Assembly: GCA_034359265.1 (NCBI GenBank)
Contig: CP136890.1
Location: forward strand, 102,387,501 to 102,451,500
DNA: 64,000 bases
DNA from: Canna indica
Lineage: Eukaryota > Streptophyta > Magnoliopsida > Zingiberales > Cannaceae
Direction of reading: 5' to 3'
Part shown: positions 47,601 through 60,569 of the stretch, piece by piece
Layout: every line of letters starts with the position of its first letter
How positions within the stretch are numbered: position 1 is the stretch's first letter
The notes under the pieces: model-generated
What the model was told of the DNA's origin: nothing
What the model saw: only the letters and a program-made list of their open reading frames with translations
Databases searched by the model: none
Program-made: the position numbers and the translations under genes

Positions 47601-50132
47601 CCAAACACTACCAAGGACAATCATAATGAAGCTTCATGTGGCCTCAATGGTGTATTTTTTTATTTGTCATGACCACAACCCAAGAATCTTCCAAAACCGA
47701 GTACTAGGGTTTACTGGTCAACACATGGTTATTTTCAGTGGCTTCACAGGATCCTGGATGGGCTAGGCCACCTCACTACATTGGGATTATTTTGTCTGTC
47801 CTCATCTTTATGCTTTGTTGTTATCCCTAGCCAAAATTTTCAGGGTCCTACATGCACACTGGGACTATGCTTATGTATGGCCTATGCCAAGGTAAACAAT
47901 ATGCTGTCTTGCCGTTTCCCCTCACCTTAATGCTCTTTGTATCATGTTCATTAAACAAGCACATGACTCCATGTTCCTCAAAACAAACATGGGAATATAT
48001 GTACCAAAATGCATGATATCAAAGCCAATCAAGAATTTCATACAAAGAAAATGATGATTGATAGATCAAACATCAAAAGAAAGAAATCAATCCTAATTGT
48101 AGGTTCACTCTTCCACTAGAAGTCTTGGCAATTGTGTTGCCAAGTGAAATTATTGTCAGTGACAACAGGCATATTATGTGGAATAATCTAATCCACAATA
48201 CAGCACATACAAACCAATAAAACAAATTGGTAGAAGTTAGAATTGATATTCTTTTTCACCATACATCAATTTAACCCTAAGCATCAGCACTCAGCAACTC
48301 ATCATGTAAGCTAAAGAGTTCATAAACTCTCCACAATCTTAGGAAGATTAGTATCAAGTTAAAATTTAGTGAACCTTCCAAGAAAGAAGAAACTGATGAC
48401 TTTTGCTTAATTGCCAACCTTATCGATGGCTGAAAATTTGATGATAATGATGATCAATTGGTATTCGAAATAAAAACTTATACCAATTATATACCTTCAG
48501 AGCATAAAATGTTCCATGCCACTTGTGTCGCACCAGTTGAACAACACCTCCACTTCCCTTCCCTATAACTTTAATGATCTCAAGGTCTTCCCTTGAGAAC
48601 TCCACATCTTCAGCATCTGATGGCTGCATTTTTCATGTCAGACATCCCAGATTGAAGAGCAAAACTTGAGAAATTATACGACTGCAGTTACTGGATAAGA
48701 ATGAAACTGATAACTACATAAATATTGTGGGAAAACAGAAATCAGAATACTAAATTTAGGAAACTCCAAGTTCATGCCGCATTGTATGTCAACTCCAAGA
48801 CAACGAAGAACTATCATACCACAGAGCAAAATGCCGTAGCAAGTAGTAGATTAAAATAACAAGTAGCAGCAAAAAGGAGAAGACTTTCATGGAAGAAGTG
48901 GATTAAAATGAAAAATAATAATACACCGTAAATAGATGGCAAGATAAGAAAATTTTAAACTTAAATGCTCTCGGCCAATTATGGATAATACATTTTTCAT
49001 TTTGAGCAGTTCACAAATGTCAACTCTAGCTACCAAATGACAATGAGAAAGAAAAACAGGAAAATTGTTCCTGAATGAAGATATGATGATATTTTGTCTA
49101 AAATCCAGTGTCACATCCACACAAAAAGTGTCCAAATGTTACAGAGTGTGCTTGAATTTCCACAGTAAGAAATTGGAGCTAAAACAACCAAAAACGTGGA
49201 AATTGTGAAGAAAGACCCAAAAGATGTCAAAAACAAAAGGGATGTACAAAGGTAAGAATATAAAAGAATCATCAGCTTGAAGATAACTTAGCTCGCCACT
49301 TGTTAATTTACAAAAAACAAATCCAACATCATCATTTCACTATAATAAATTGTGTACTATAATGTGTGATGTAAATTATGTACTATAATGTGTGATGTAG
49401 AGAGTCCCATTACACATATGCCATCAAGAAGAAAAAATAACTATTTCTATGCCAGATATATAAATCATATGCAAAATCCTGAAGAAAAAAAGAAGAAGAA
49501 AAAGATTAAAAAGTAGAATATAGACTTCTCCACTTCCATAGTGAATTTCCTTGTGCAGTACTTATTTAACTACACCATTTTTTCTTCAAAATTAGTAATA
49601 GCCAAAAGTAGAATATAGAATAATACAACTAGGACTTTGAACAACTATAAATTCAAAGTAGCACTTTCATTCCATCTGGTGTCATTTCTGTAACGAGTTC
49701 AAAATATGGTTAGACAACACAAATGTTTAGACAAATCAGTAACGAAATGTTCTTCAGAAAAATACAAAGGATGCGTCCTGCGAAAATAAACCAAACAAAT
49801 AAAAAAGTAAACAAAGAACACACAAGTGAAATCAAGCTTACTCGACTAGTTTGAGCTTCTTCAGAGATCAGCCGCATGCCTCTCTGATTCAACCGCAGGT
49901 CCCCGTCTGTGAATGTCCCACTCGCTGTCCTGCAATTCACATAATTCCACCCAAGGGTTAGTAAAAAAGGAATTCTACGGTTTCGGAACACAAACTAAAG
50001 CAAGAGACACACGATCAAGATCTCCCAAGAAAAGGAACTGTGTAACGAAAGATCTCACAGGAACTTGTCGACGGGGGCTTCCTGGGCGGTAACATCGAGC
50101 TTGAGCTGCTTCAATTGCTTCGCGCCCCTCAT
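44616..50132 (-). CDS. MKK6: MAP kinase kinase, MKK6 type (8 exons)
   Basis: Exons 50132-50059, 49929-49842, 48623-48495, 46552-46328, 46235-46053, 45913-45693, 44837-44792 and 44708-44616 join in frame to 352 residues, close to plant MKK6 (about 356). It phosphorylates MAP kinases on Thr and Tyr; MKK6-class enzymes act in cytokinesis and stress signalling. The N-terminus [13 protein letters not shown] is a basic-hydrophobic MAPK docking site. Then come P-loop GKGSGGVV (75-82), catalytic K97, HRDIKPSN (188-195), DFG (208-210) and the plant activation motif S218-x5-T224 (SMGQRDT), followed by [18 protein letters not shown]. The intron between exons 4 and 5 (46327-46236) has a GC donor (CAG|GCAAGT). 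Introns also hold a TRIM element and a LINE remnant. Confidence 0.97.
45093..45410 (+). mobile_element. TRIM (miniature LTR retrotransposon) in an MKK6 intron
   Basis: Two direct repeats (about 45093-45218 and 45304-45410) share TTGGGCAATCCTCCCCC, AGCTAGCTTTTGGGG and AGTTAGGTCCAAG. Between them lie a primer binding site TGGTATCAGAGCC (45219-45231), immediately after the first repeat, and a purine tract AAGGAGGG just before the second, which starts TGTT. An 85-bp interior leaves no coding room, so it is a terminal-repeat retrotransposon in miniature. It sits in the intron between exons at 45693 and 44837; the repeats differ by several substitutions and an indel. Confidence 0.88.
47226..47530 (+). 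mobile_element. LINE remnant (zf-RVT) in an MKK6 intron
   Basis: Plus-strand fragments read [19 protein letters not shown] (about 47233-47295) and [20 protein letters not shown] (about 47458-47518), the same landmarks as the LINE at 42.1-43.3 kb (NFSTRSLYHVLSF and the zf-RVT cysteines). They are in different frames with stops between, so this is an old inactive copy. It sits antisense to the kinase gene in the 1.9-kb third intron; the full remnant may extend over about 46.9-47.9 kb. Confidence 0.8.
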
Positions 50133-53100
50133 GATCTCGATCCTAGGGTTTCCGGTTGCGGAGAAGCTAGTAGGGCTTCCCTAGATCCTGATTCACTCGA
50201 GCCAATCACAAGATTGAAAGGATCTGAGTGGGGAGCAGGAGAATAGCAATTAAAGATGAATTAAATCGGGTAAAATAACCAAAAAAATATGTAAGAGAAA
50301 GAACGGCGATTACTTCTTTTTCTCGTTGCGTCCGTTAAATTAATATTTTTGGGCGACGGCGAAGACGACTGCTGAAGACTGACTCGATAATAATTAATGG
50401 ATTCAAAACGACGGAAGCCGCCAAATAAAACGGATAAATAAACAAAAGAAGAAGAAAAAGCTACTTCTTTTTTAAGTTGCGCTTCTTCCTGTATCAGTCA
50501 CTGCACACCCTTTACCGTACCCTTCTTGTTATTCCTACAAAAGCGGACTCCACTCGTGGGCCCAGGCAATACAAATCATCCCCAATGCGGCGCAGGGAGA
50601 CGATGACGTGGCATTGCATGTGTAGGACCGAATGGGTCCCAATTTGCTGCATAAATATCAAAATAACTGCTAGTATATTAAATCGAATGAAAAATCCATC
50701 TCTAGACAAATTAAAATGTTTTCGTTTTTATTTAATTTGTCTCTATCACCCATAATTGATAATTACATGCTTTATATTTAAAGAATATTGAATTTGCTTT
50801 AGCATAAATATATTTAAAAAATAGAAGCTTTAATTTCATGCTCATCTCAATTATTGGTTCAATTTAGGCACGACGGAAATGAGCATTTGGAATAGTCTTA
50901 ACTAAGAAATTAAAAGATTATCAATTCAGTCATTTCGACTATATTAAATGATGTTTCAAATTGGTCAAGAAAAGTGATCCAATCCGGCCGGTCTAAGTTA
51001 TTTTGAGTCGGTACGTGTGAATCTTTATTTTCTCCAAAACTACAACATAATTTATAGTGATTTCTATATAGTTTGTATTTTTGTAAGAATATATATATAT
51101 ATATATATAATATTATATATTTTCTTAAACAAAGATAGAAAGTCATAATTTATAACTATATTATGATTTGAATCCTAAATTTTTAGACAACATACAAGAT
51201 GTTATCATCAACTATATTATTCATAGTTGGCTACAAATATACAATATTTGAAAGAATAATAACGTCAAGTTATATTTTTTTATCATCGTCACGTCAAAGT
51301 AATAAAAATAAGAGAAACTGAGTGAATTTAACTTAAACTACGATAAAATTAACGAATCTAATTTAATTTTTAATTTGTATTAAATATATTTAAATTTTAA
51401 ATTAGGGAAAAGATACAAAAATATTCCTAACATTTTCTTACGGATACTAAAATACCTCTAAAGTTTTTTTGGAATAAAAAATATCTCTTACATTATGAAA
51501 TTGGGTACAAAAATGCTCATACGTAAACAACGTTAATTAAGAGATAACGGAGCTGATGTGGCTGATGACTGAGACTGATGACGTGGATATGTGACGTGCA
51601 TGCATGTCAAGATATTTTCTCACGAGTACTAAAATGCTCATAATGTTTTCTCGCGGGTACTAAAATACTTCTAACGTTTTCTCACGGGTACAAAAATACT
51701 CCTAACGTTTTCATACGGATACTAAAATACCCATAACGTTTATTTTGGAGCTAAAATACCCGTGAGGTTATTGAAAATGGTACAAAAATGACACAATACT
51801 AATTTTTGTTAGATAAGACTTAACAGAGATGTCGTGGATGCTGACAAAGATGTTGACTTTACACGTAGCGCACATGCAGAGAGCAATTTGCCACGCAACC
51901 ATAGGGGGGAGTAAAAATATCGAAAATTCAGTTTGAAATTGAACCAAAATTTTCGATTGATGGTTTCAGTTTTGATTTTTATTTTCTAAATTTTGAGTTT
52001 TTGATTTCAATTTCTTATGTGTCGCTTACGTGGCAAGTTGCTCTCTACATATGCGCCACGTGTAAAGTCAACATCTTTGTCAACATCCACAACATATCTG
52101 TTAAGTCTCGCCTAACAAAAGTTAGTATGGTGTCATTTTTGTATCATTTTCAATAATCTCAGGAGTATTTTAGCTCCAAAATAAACATTAGAGATATATT
52201 TAGTACTCATGAGAAAACGTTATGAGTTTTTTTGTACCCGTGATAAAACGTTAGGAGCATTTTAATACCCGTGAGAAAACGTCTTGACATGCATGCACGC
52301 CAAATATCCACGTCATCAGTATTAGTCATCAGTCACGTCAGCTTTGTTATCTCTTAATTAATACCGTTTACTTATAGGAGTATTTTTGTACCCAATTTCA
52401 TAATGTAAGAAATATTTTTGATCCAAAAAAAAATCTTAAGGGCATTTTAGTACTCGTGAGAAAATATTGAGGACATTTTTATACCTTTTTCCTTTATATT
52501 AATACTAATTATATATCGGTATTAAGTTCATTAATGAAACAATTAGTTACTGACGTTTCGCGTGATGGTTACCAATTAATATATTAATTTTTTTAATAAG
52601 TATATACACGAGTGAGCAACCGAAGATAAGAAGAAGAAAAATATAATCTGACCCGAACAAATTCAGACCTAATTCAATAACTAATTTATTTTTTAATGTT
52701 CAAATGCTTACTTGTGTATATAAGTTAGTTTTTGATCGGGATGCCATATGACTTAATGGTATGATATAAGTAGTATTACTTTGAAATTTTGGATTAGATT
52801 TGGTAAATTTATTAATCTCGTAGTAGTTTATATTTGATTCATTAATTTTTACTAAAACTTAACTCTATCGTTTATGTATACAACGTAGGATTGCGATTTT
52901 TTCAATTCAGATCAATTGAGAAAAAAATTGTGTTGCTAATTTTAAAATGATGACACGTCCATTTCACGATCTTGTGCAATTTGGATTAACGGATAATATT
53001 TATTCATCGGTCAATCTCATTTACATTTTTCAAAAAGAAAATAGATATTCGATACCTACCATGTTGACCATGTTTGATTACCGTGAGATTGAAAGTAAAT

Positions 53101-54994
53101 GCACGTGTGAGCGGGTACAAATTAAGATGAGAGCATGACTAATTCTCCAGTTATTTATTTAATCCGGAATTATAAAATCTGAGTCAATAAAAAATCAAAA
53201 TAAAATAAAAATTTATTAAAATTGAAACCAATATTAAGACTGAATAATATATTTACTTCATTTGATAGGATAAGATGTGATTGAATAATAAATGAGGATG
53301 GATTAGATATGAATTATTTAAATTCGATGTACCTCGAATATTATATCAATTATATATATATATATATTTAATTCATATATTAAATAAATAATAAATATTA
53401 ATTCATCATTTATCGTATGAAGCAAACATGTTCTTGATGTTCTCTTACGTTGATTTAACAAAATGTAATATTTCTTTTCCGAAAATACAACATACTAATA
53501 TAATGTAGAGATCTATCTTTTGGTATCTTCATTTTTCGATCGGATGATGGAGAAGAAGAGCGGAGAAAAAAAGAAATAGAACATTTTTTTTTGTTCAATA
53601 TATTGTTCCACTATAATTATTATTAAATAATATTTATTTTTATTAAAGTTAGTAAAATTATTGTATTTAATAATGTTCTATTTAATGAAAAGAAACATAC
53701 AATAGCATTGAATGTATACACTATCAGATTTCATTATGATTTCGATATATTTTTATAATTTCATTTTTTATCACCAATTCGAATAATTTGAATTCAAATA
53801 AGGAGACTCTAAGACCTTCGACCCTATCCAAATAAGAATTAGATATCCCACTTGATTAATTCGAATAAGATTGAGTCCCGACCCTAATAACTCTAATCAC
53901 CTGATTTTTTTTTTTTTAAAAAAAAGATAGAGACAGATTGCTATTTGCTGATGGCGGAGAAGAAAGACAAAGAGGGAAGAGGTATTAGTTTAAGGATTTT
54001 GATTTTGATTTTTAGATTTTTAATTTTAGGCTTTTAGTTTTAGCTTTTTACACGCGGCATACATACGATTTACTTATTTTAAAAAAATGAATTTCGAATT
54101 GGATTGAGTATATCAAGATTTTTTTCGACCCATATGAGGGGTATAAACCTCTCTACAAATCAGATCCAAATTATTCAAATAATTCGACCCGAATTAAAAT
54201 TTTGAATTATTTTTTCAGATTATTAAGGTCAAATCGAGTTTTGCTCCGCCCTATTTGATCATGCATTTGAAAATATTTTTAGGTGATGGAAATCAAATGT
54301 ATAAAGACTCATGATGGCACACATGTTTATATTGAAAAATAAAAATAACTTATATAATTTTAAAATATTATAAATTATTTTTTAATGCAAAAAGTTATAT
54401 TATAAAATATAAAATATAAATATTTAATTTTAGTTTTAAATATCATAAATAATTTTTAAGAAAAACAAAGCTCTATATTATAAATATTTATTTTGAATAT
54501 AAAAAATAACTTAATTATTTAATATTATATAATAAAACCTATTGTAATAATAGAGCACAGCCTAAGATGGCGCACCCAATCCTTGTAGTCGGAGAAAGAA
54601 ATTGAGCCCACCAACGGGCTAACAAATTACCACCAATTGCTGCGAAGGTATGCATGTGGGTGAGCTTTGGCATTTGAACTCCTATGACCGTTAATCTAGT
54701 GTGCCCGACTCGATTCCTTGCAATCTCCACCGTCAGACTCCGAATGAGGTCATCTTGTAATTGTGACGCAATATGTGGGTGAAAGATGGACAGGACGAAG
54801 TTGCGGCAAGTTTGAAGCCGGACTTGAAGGAGACGCCCTTCAATGGAGTCGAATGGGTGGTGGAGCAGCAATCGAGATCCGCTCCCCCTCCCATATTTAT
54901 CTTCCGCTCGCATCGAGCTCCAATGCACCAACCTCGATCGAAGAAGAAAGCCTCGGAGAAGAAGAGTGACCAAGAAACAAAACTGGAAGCCAAG
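50133..54994. other. Intergenic region with MKK6 and profilin promoters
   Basis: 50133-50460 is the kinase leader and promoter, with several A-rich and GA-rich stretches. From 50700 to 54500 the DNA is very AT-rich, with (AT)n microsatellites at 51089-51109 and about 53351-53367 and the fold-back element at 51405-52494. From 54540 the base composition becomes GC-rich; 54900-54994 is the likely profilin 5' leader. No other gene is seen. Confidence 0.55.
51405..52494. mobile_element. Fold-back (long-TIR) element of about 1.1 kb
   Basis: The two arms, about 51405-51890 and 52000-52494, are inverted copies: for example TTACATTATGAAATTGGGTA near 51492 matches the complement near 52392, and TGACATGCATGCACG near 52283 matches the complement of CGTGCATGCATGTCA near 51595. 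Within each arm a short unit (GGGTACTAAAATACT...AACGTTTTCTCA) is repeated several times. The flanks TTTAAATTA and TTTATATTA are a 9-bp target duplication with one mismatch, pointing to a Mutator-like element. It carries no coding sequence. Confidence 0.88.
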
Positions 54995-57386
54995 ATGTCG
55001 TGGCAAACTTATGTCGACGAGCACTTGATGTGCGATGTTGAGGGCCACCACCTTACCTCTGCGGCCATCATCGGACTGGACGGGAGCGTCTGGGCTAAGA
55101 GCGCTGCCTTCCCCGTGGTTTATCTCCATATCCGTCAATTTCTAGCTACATTTGATGTTTTTGATCGGATGAGATGGTTCTCGCTCTGGTTGTTGCACTT
55201 TTTTTTGGCTTCTTTTGATCTGACCTTGTTTTGGATCGATGGCGGATTTTTGATGAATCGGGGTTCTACGATTTTCATGAGTGATTCAACTGTTATAAAA
55301 GTAGTTTTTTTTATCTAATTGTATTTGGATACCAGACTGTCTACTATGTAATGGAGTTCCTACATGATTAGGTTGTTTGGAAGTGTAAAGGATCTCTTAT
55401 CGCTGCGAGCTTAATTTCATGCTTTCTATTAAATTAGCAAGCGATTTTTTTTCTCGGATATGCTTCCTATTAAATTTTTAAGTTGCACATTCTACAAAAT
55501 GCAGGAAGTGTAGACAAGACATCCTTTGTCTATTTTCTCAGAAGTACAACTTCGTGCAACTTCCTGTTGCCTCAACAAAATGAAGGCTTAGGCATTTCTT
55601 TGAAAATTTCCCTTAGACGTTTACATAATATTTGGTATTGATTATTGGGGGAGAGAAATCTTGAATGGCAATATTATAGTTTTCATTATTCCTGCATTCG
55701 ATGTTTGCATCCTGTTCTGGCTTCATTTTCTTCTAACATTATTTGTTGAAACTTGTTTCAGCATCCACAAGAATCTGATATGAACTTAATTTATTGCTTG
55801 GTGGTAATATATTTAGGTAACTGTTTGTTTGTTTTTTCCTGACCAAAGGGGACTGACTGTTTGTTAATCTAGATAGTTTGCAAATCTATGGAGGTTCGTT
55901 AAAGCTGTGTATAAATTACATAGTGATTATGCAAAAGCATCCATCAGTTCCTTCAGCTAATTACTTGCATCTGAATTCTAAAATTGTTCTCCTATCCACA
56001 TTGTTCTTTGTTGCATTCTTTTAAATGATGTCTCTTCCACTAAATAAAAATGTCATTTTACAGTTTAAGTCTGAGGAGATCACCAATATACTAAATGATT
56101 TCAATGAACCTGGAACACTTGCCCCCATTGGCTTACATCTTGCTTCAACCAAGTACATGGTCATTCAAGGAGAACCTGGAGCTGTCATCCGTGGAAAGAA
56201 GGTGACTATTTTTTCTTGATATATATAAACATGGTTTCTTTTTGGGGAACACGACTAGATGATTTTTTTAATTATATACAGTTTATTGTATTTCTTAAAT
56301 GAACATGTACTTTTTATAGCTTCAGATATCACAAAATGCTGATATGCCAAATGTAGTAGTTCTTCACTTTGAAAAGGGACGTCTTAGCATTGTTTTAGAA
56401 CAAAACGTTACATCTATATTTTACACCAAGTACTAAATATTGTTAATGATGATAGTATGCAGTAAGTTTTTAATATGTTAAGATCTCGTTCGTGGTAAAC
56501 TGGTAATAGCATCTTACTTGTTTATATTTTTTATGAAATGTTTTTTGGTCACTTGTTTTCTTTTATTTATCAAATCCACACTGTTGATTGTTTATTATAG
56601 TTAGTGTCGGTTGAGAATTACGGGTGCTCAAGTATTTTCAAATTTAACACTACCTGAATTGGTAACATCTACAGATATTACTTTGATTCATACCTTTGAT
56701 GTTAAAAAGTTGCATCATGTTGTATCTATTGTCTTGGCATGTGACCCTTTTACTTTCTTTCCTTTATCCTACTGCTTTCTACTAGCCATGAATCCATGAT
56801 GTATCTGTGGATGCTCATGTTTACTGTTAACTCTGCTCTTTCAAGTGTTCATAGTTCAGGAATAGAGCGTTTGCATGATTTTTTTCATGCTGTCTATAAC
56901 TGTTAAAGCTTCGGAATAGAGTTGTCAATCTTAAAACTTTGGGAGCAGAAACATTTCATCATTAATTGAACCAGCTGTTATTGTTACTTGTATAAATTTC
57001 CTGTCTTTGTAAAGTGAGAATCTCTTTATGGAAACACAAAGTGGGCTTCAACTCTATTTTTTAGGACTCTCTAGTTTCAAAAATACAGTAGACATGCTTA
57101 CGGTGGCATTTTGAATGGATAACATACTTTAATTTAATGTCACACATTTATCTCATAACACTATGTTTACTTATATTTTAGGAAGCCTTCATTTTTATTT
57201 CCTTGGAATATGCTTTTAGCTTCTAAAAAGCAATAATCTATTACATGGCAGGGATCAGGAGGCGTCACTGTGAAAAAGACTAACCAAGCAATGATCTTTG
57301 GCATCTATGATGAGCCAATGACTCCTGGGCAGTGCAACATGGTTGTGGAGAGGCTCGGCGATTACCTTGTCGAGCAGGGCCTCTAG
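54995..57386 (+). CDS. PFN: Profilin
   Basis: Three exons (54995-55114, 56064-56201, 57252-57386) join in frame to 130 residues. Profilin binds monomeric actin, proline-rich ligands such as formins and phosphoinositides, and controls actin filament growth in the cytoplasm; plant profilins are also known pollen and food allergens. The N-terminus [20 protein letters not shown], the central [16 protein letters not shown] and the C-terminus [20 protein letters not shown] are diagnostic. The family is usually 131 residues: here the glutamine normally found at the first exon junction (FPQFK) is absent, the join reading AAFP/FKSEE with donor CCCC|GTGGTT. The frame stays open upstream of the ATG to 54773, but that stretch is taken as leader. 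Confidence 0.95.
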
Positions 57387-58712
57387 TTGGCTCTAAAATT
57401 TTCCCCACTTCCACCTCCCAATGAATGGAACTGTGAAATTTTCTTCATTTAAACTCTTTTGAGAATATGGACCACGTATAGGGCAATAAATAGGAATATT
57501 TAGTCAATTTTTTTGTATCCCTTCCTTGTTCCTCCTACTTTGAAATTTAATGTGCATTTCTCCCTTTGATTTTGCCAAATCTTGTAATATTTGACGACTT
57601 GAATATGATTCTTTTCTGAGTTTATCAATAAGCTCGGTATTGTTTGATTAAACTTGGTCAGAAGTGTACTATGAAGTTATACTATGCTTGTTGATGATGA
57701 ATTGAGTAGAGTGACATTAATATTAAAATGTTGCTCTTGGGGACCGGCTACAAATATGGCAACTTGTTTTATGTCAGCGCCACTACATGTTTTGAGGGGA
57801 TTTGTTGTGTTGAGCATGGCAATATAATTATTAGTGTGAAGTCTTCTTTTTTCTCTCAAAAGGATCCAAGTGCTCATCAATCTCTCTTCAGCTAGAAGGA
57901 AGCATATCACTTTCTCTTTCTTTTTCCTTTTTCTTTAATAAAAATAATAAAAATGTCAATGATAAAAATAATATACTTACCTCTACTGATTCCAATATCA
58001 AAATAAGATTTCGTTAGCTCATTCTCAATGTTCTTTCTCTCTACTTTCTTGCAGAATCTTACCCCTAAACCATCGTCTGATTGAACTCTGACAGAAAATG
58101 ATCGACTTCACCACTTGGTGACTACTTTTACTAGCTCACTATCACAGAACAGCAGATCATCAGCTGCAGCCTGCAGCCTCCAGACTCCACTATTTTAGAA
58201 CCCAGGAATAGTTATAACAATTACTTGTGATCCTTAGCCTAGTTTTAAAGATGAATATATTCTTTCTCAAGCACGGAATAAAGTGAACCATCGGGAAAAG
58301 CATCAGCCTTTTCTCCTTACCCTGCCCTTGTTCCTTGCAAAGCCAGAGATTCTCTCAGGTTTCACACTGCATTCTTAGCTATAGAAATTAGAAACTGCCA
58401 CTCTTCAAACGGTTCACCCGAACCAAATCAACCCGGTTCAAAAATGAATTAAAATTATTCAGTAAAATTCAATTCCAATCAAACTCGAGGAATACGTTTT
58501 AATCAATCACGAAATAGAAAACCTGAAAACAAACCTACACATAAATTTTAAGCAAGAAAACTGATTTGGTTTGTTTCGGTTCGGTCTTTTTCGAATTGAA
58601 CCGAATCACGAAGACCGCAGCCTTCATCTCTATTTGCAAGTATTTATTCATCTGTTGAGCATCGAGCTTCTCCTCCGACACCTGCACCAGTGCAAGCCCG
58701 AAGAAGAACCTC
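57387..58712. promoter_or_regulatory. Intergenic region between profilin and ERD7-like gene
   Basis: The profilin 3' UTR runs to perhaps 57650. At 58405-58440 and 58575-58610 there are inverted GAACCG/CGGTTC-type words (AACCCGGTTC, TCGGTTCGG, TTGAACCGAATC) typical of a decayed repeat, close to the likely transcription start of the downstream gene. No open frame of note is seen. Confidence 0.5.
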
Positions 58713-60360
58713 ATGGGTTGCTGCGGCACGCCAAGAACGTCCTCCTTCTCGCGGCGCGCCGCCCGCAAAGAAGAGGCGATCCTTCAAATCCCGAACGCCT
58801 CCGTTTACCTGATGCAGGACACCGCCGCGCCGCCGGTCGAGCTCGCGCGGGGCGACCTCACGGTCCTCCGCATCACCGAGGACGGCGTTGCGCTGGCTAC
58901 CGTCGTGCGGGTCGGGCCGGACCTCCGGTGGCCGCTGACGAAGGACGAGCCCGTCGTCAAGCTCGACCAGCTTCATTACCTCTTCACCCTGCCCTGCAAA
59001 GACGACGGCGGGGGCTTCTTGAATTATGGCGTTTCTTTTGCCGCGCCGCACGGAAGCTTGCCTTCCCTCGACATGTTCCTTAAGGAGAACGCGTGCTTCT
59101 CTGGTACTTCTTCGTCTTCCTCGTTTAAGAGGACGACGTCATCGTCGTCTGCTTATGAGGTGGATTGGAAGGATTACTCGCCGAGGATTGAGGATTACAA
59201 CGGGGCTTTGGCGAAGGCACTTGCGGAAGGGACAGGGGGGCTCGTGAAAGGGATTTTTATGTGCAGCAATGCGTACATCAGCCAGGTTTGAATTCTTTTC
59301 AGCATTTAATTTCTAGGCTTTTTGTTGATTACTTTGCCATGAATAAAGATTGCTTTTTTTCATGGCGAAACTCGATCACATAAATCATGAAGCACAAAGA
59401 TTTACGTGGTTGAGCTGATCAACCTACATCTGGAGGTGTGAACGTAGCAGCATGATCTAAAACCTTAATTACTGCTTGCGTGCAGGTTCAAAAGGGGGCC
59501 GCACTGCTTCAGCCTCAAGCTCCAGCAAGCAACAATGGGGTCTCTGGTGGAAGACCCGAAACGGCGAAGAAGACAAAGCCTGGAGAAATAAATAAGACCA
59601 TCAAAAGGTACGTGGTCAACTTGGTGAACAAAACCAGAAGAAGTTTAATCAATCCTAAATAATGCAATAAGGACTTACAGCCAGTAAATTAAACAGACAA
59701 TGAGTTTGTATTGATTTACTTTCAGGGCAAGGAGAGTGTCAGAGATGACGGAGAGGATGAGCAAGACCTTGCTTGATGGTGTTCTTCTCGTCACCAGCTC
59801 AGTGGCGGCGCCGCTGGTCCAGTCGAGAGCTGGAAAATCTTTCTTAGCTATGCTTCCAGGGCAGGTCCTTTTGGCCACACTTGATGCAGTCAGTAAGTGT
59901 CGTTGAATTTTGATTCAGCCATTACCTATATCAAAAGATCAAGTTGCTAATAATTAGTTGCAGAAGTATGAATTGAAAGAATGGATTGAGCAATACACTA
60001 GTCTTACTTACACATGTAGCTTTGCAAGTGCAGATAAAGTGCTTGATGCAGTAGAGGTTGCTGAAAGAAACACTCTTGCTGCTACTTCTGATGCAGTTTC
60101 TGGTGCAGTTACAAAGAGGTAAACATATAGTACGTAAGTAAGCCATTAAACTTGAGAAAGAAGCATGGTTGATCTTGAACATGATTAATGGTGTTGAAAG
60201 GTACGGGGAGAGCGCAGGACAAGCAACAGAGGATGCGTTTGCAGCAGCAGGCCATGCAATTGGCACTGCGTGGAACCTGTTCAAGATCAGGAAAGCCATC
60301 TCGCCTTCTTCCTCCGTTCAATCATCATTAATCAAGAATGCAGTCAGGAACAAGAAGTAA
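58713..60360 (+). CDS. ERD7: Senescence/dehydration-associated protein, ERD7 family
   Basis: Five exons (58713-59285, 59486-59607, 59726-59892, 60034-60118, 60201-60360) join in frame to 368 residues. ERD7-type proteins carry a C-terminal senescence (spartin-like) domain, bind membrane lipids and are induced by drought, cold and ageing. Exon 1 encodes a GC-rich N-terminal region with [33 protein letters not shown] and [20 protein letters not shown]. The senescence domain follows: [48 protein letters not shown] and [20 protein letters not shown], a glycine/alanine-rich amphipathic block ending at KIRKAISP. The MGCC start suggests possible N-myristoylation and palmitoylation of the N-terminus. 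All introns are GT-AG. Confidence 0.94.
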
Positions 60361-60569
60361 GCGCTGCTGCACTGCAGTGCAGTGCAGTTCAAGTTGCATT
60401 TGAAATATATGTGTGGAATTGCTTAAAAGATTTATCTTTCTTCATATTTCATCAGTACTTGCATCTGCGGAGTGTATGATTGTGAGTTGTGAAGCAGAAA
60501 GTTATGCTGGAATGTCATATTATTTTAAGTTTTATAAAGTCTCTTTGAGTTGCAAGAACAAAAATTGGA

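Noticed and set aside
54539..55138. 199-codon open frame on the minus strand across profilin exon 1
   Set aside because: It is antisense to a certain gene, has no recognisable domain and lacks conserved composition; it results from low stop density in GC-rich sequence.
58571..59083. 170-codon plus-strand frame and a 135-codon minus-strand frame over ERD7-like exon 1
   Set aside because: Both are shadow frames of the GC-rich exon, with Arg/Ala/Pro-rich translations and no family match.
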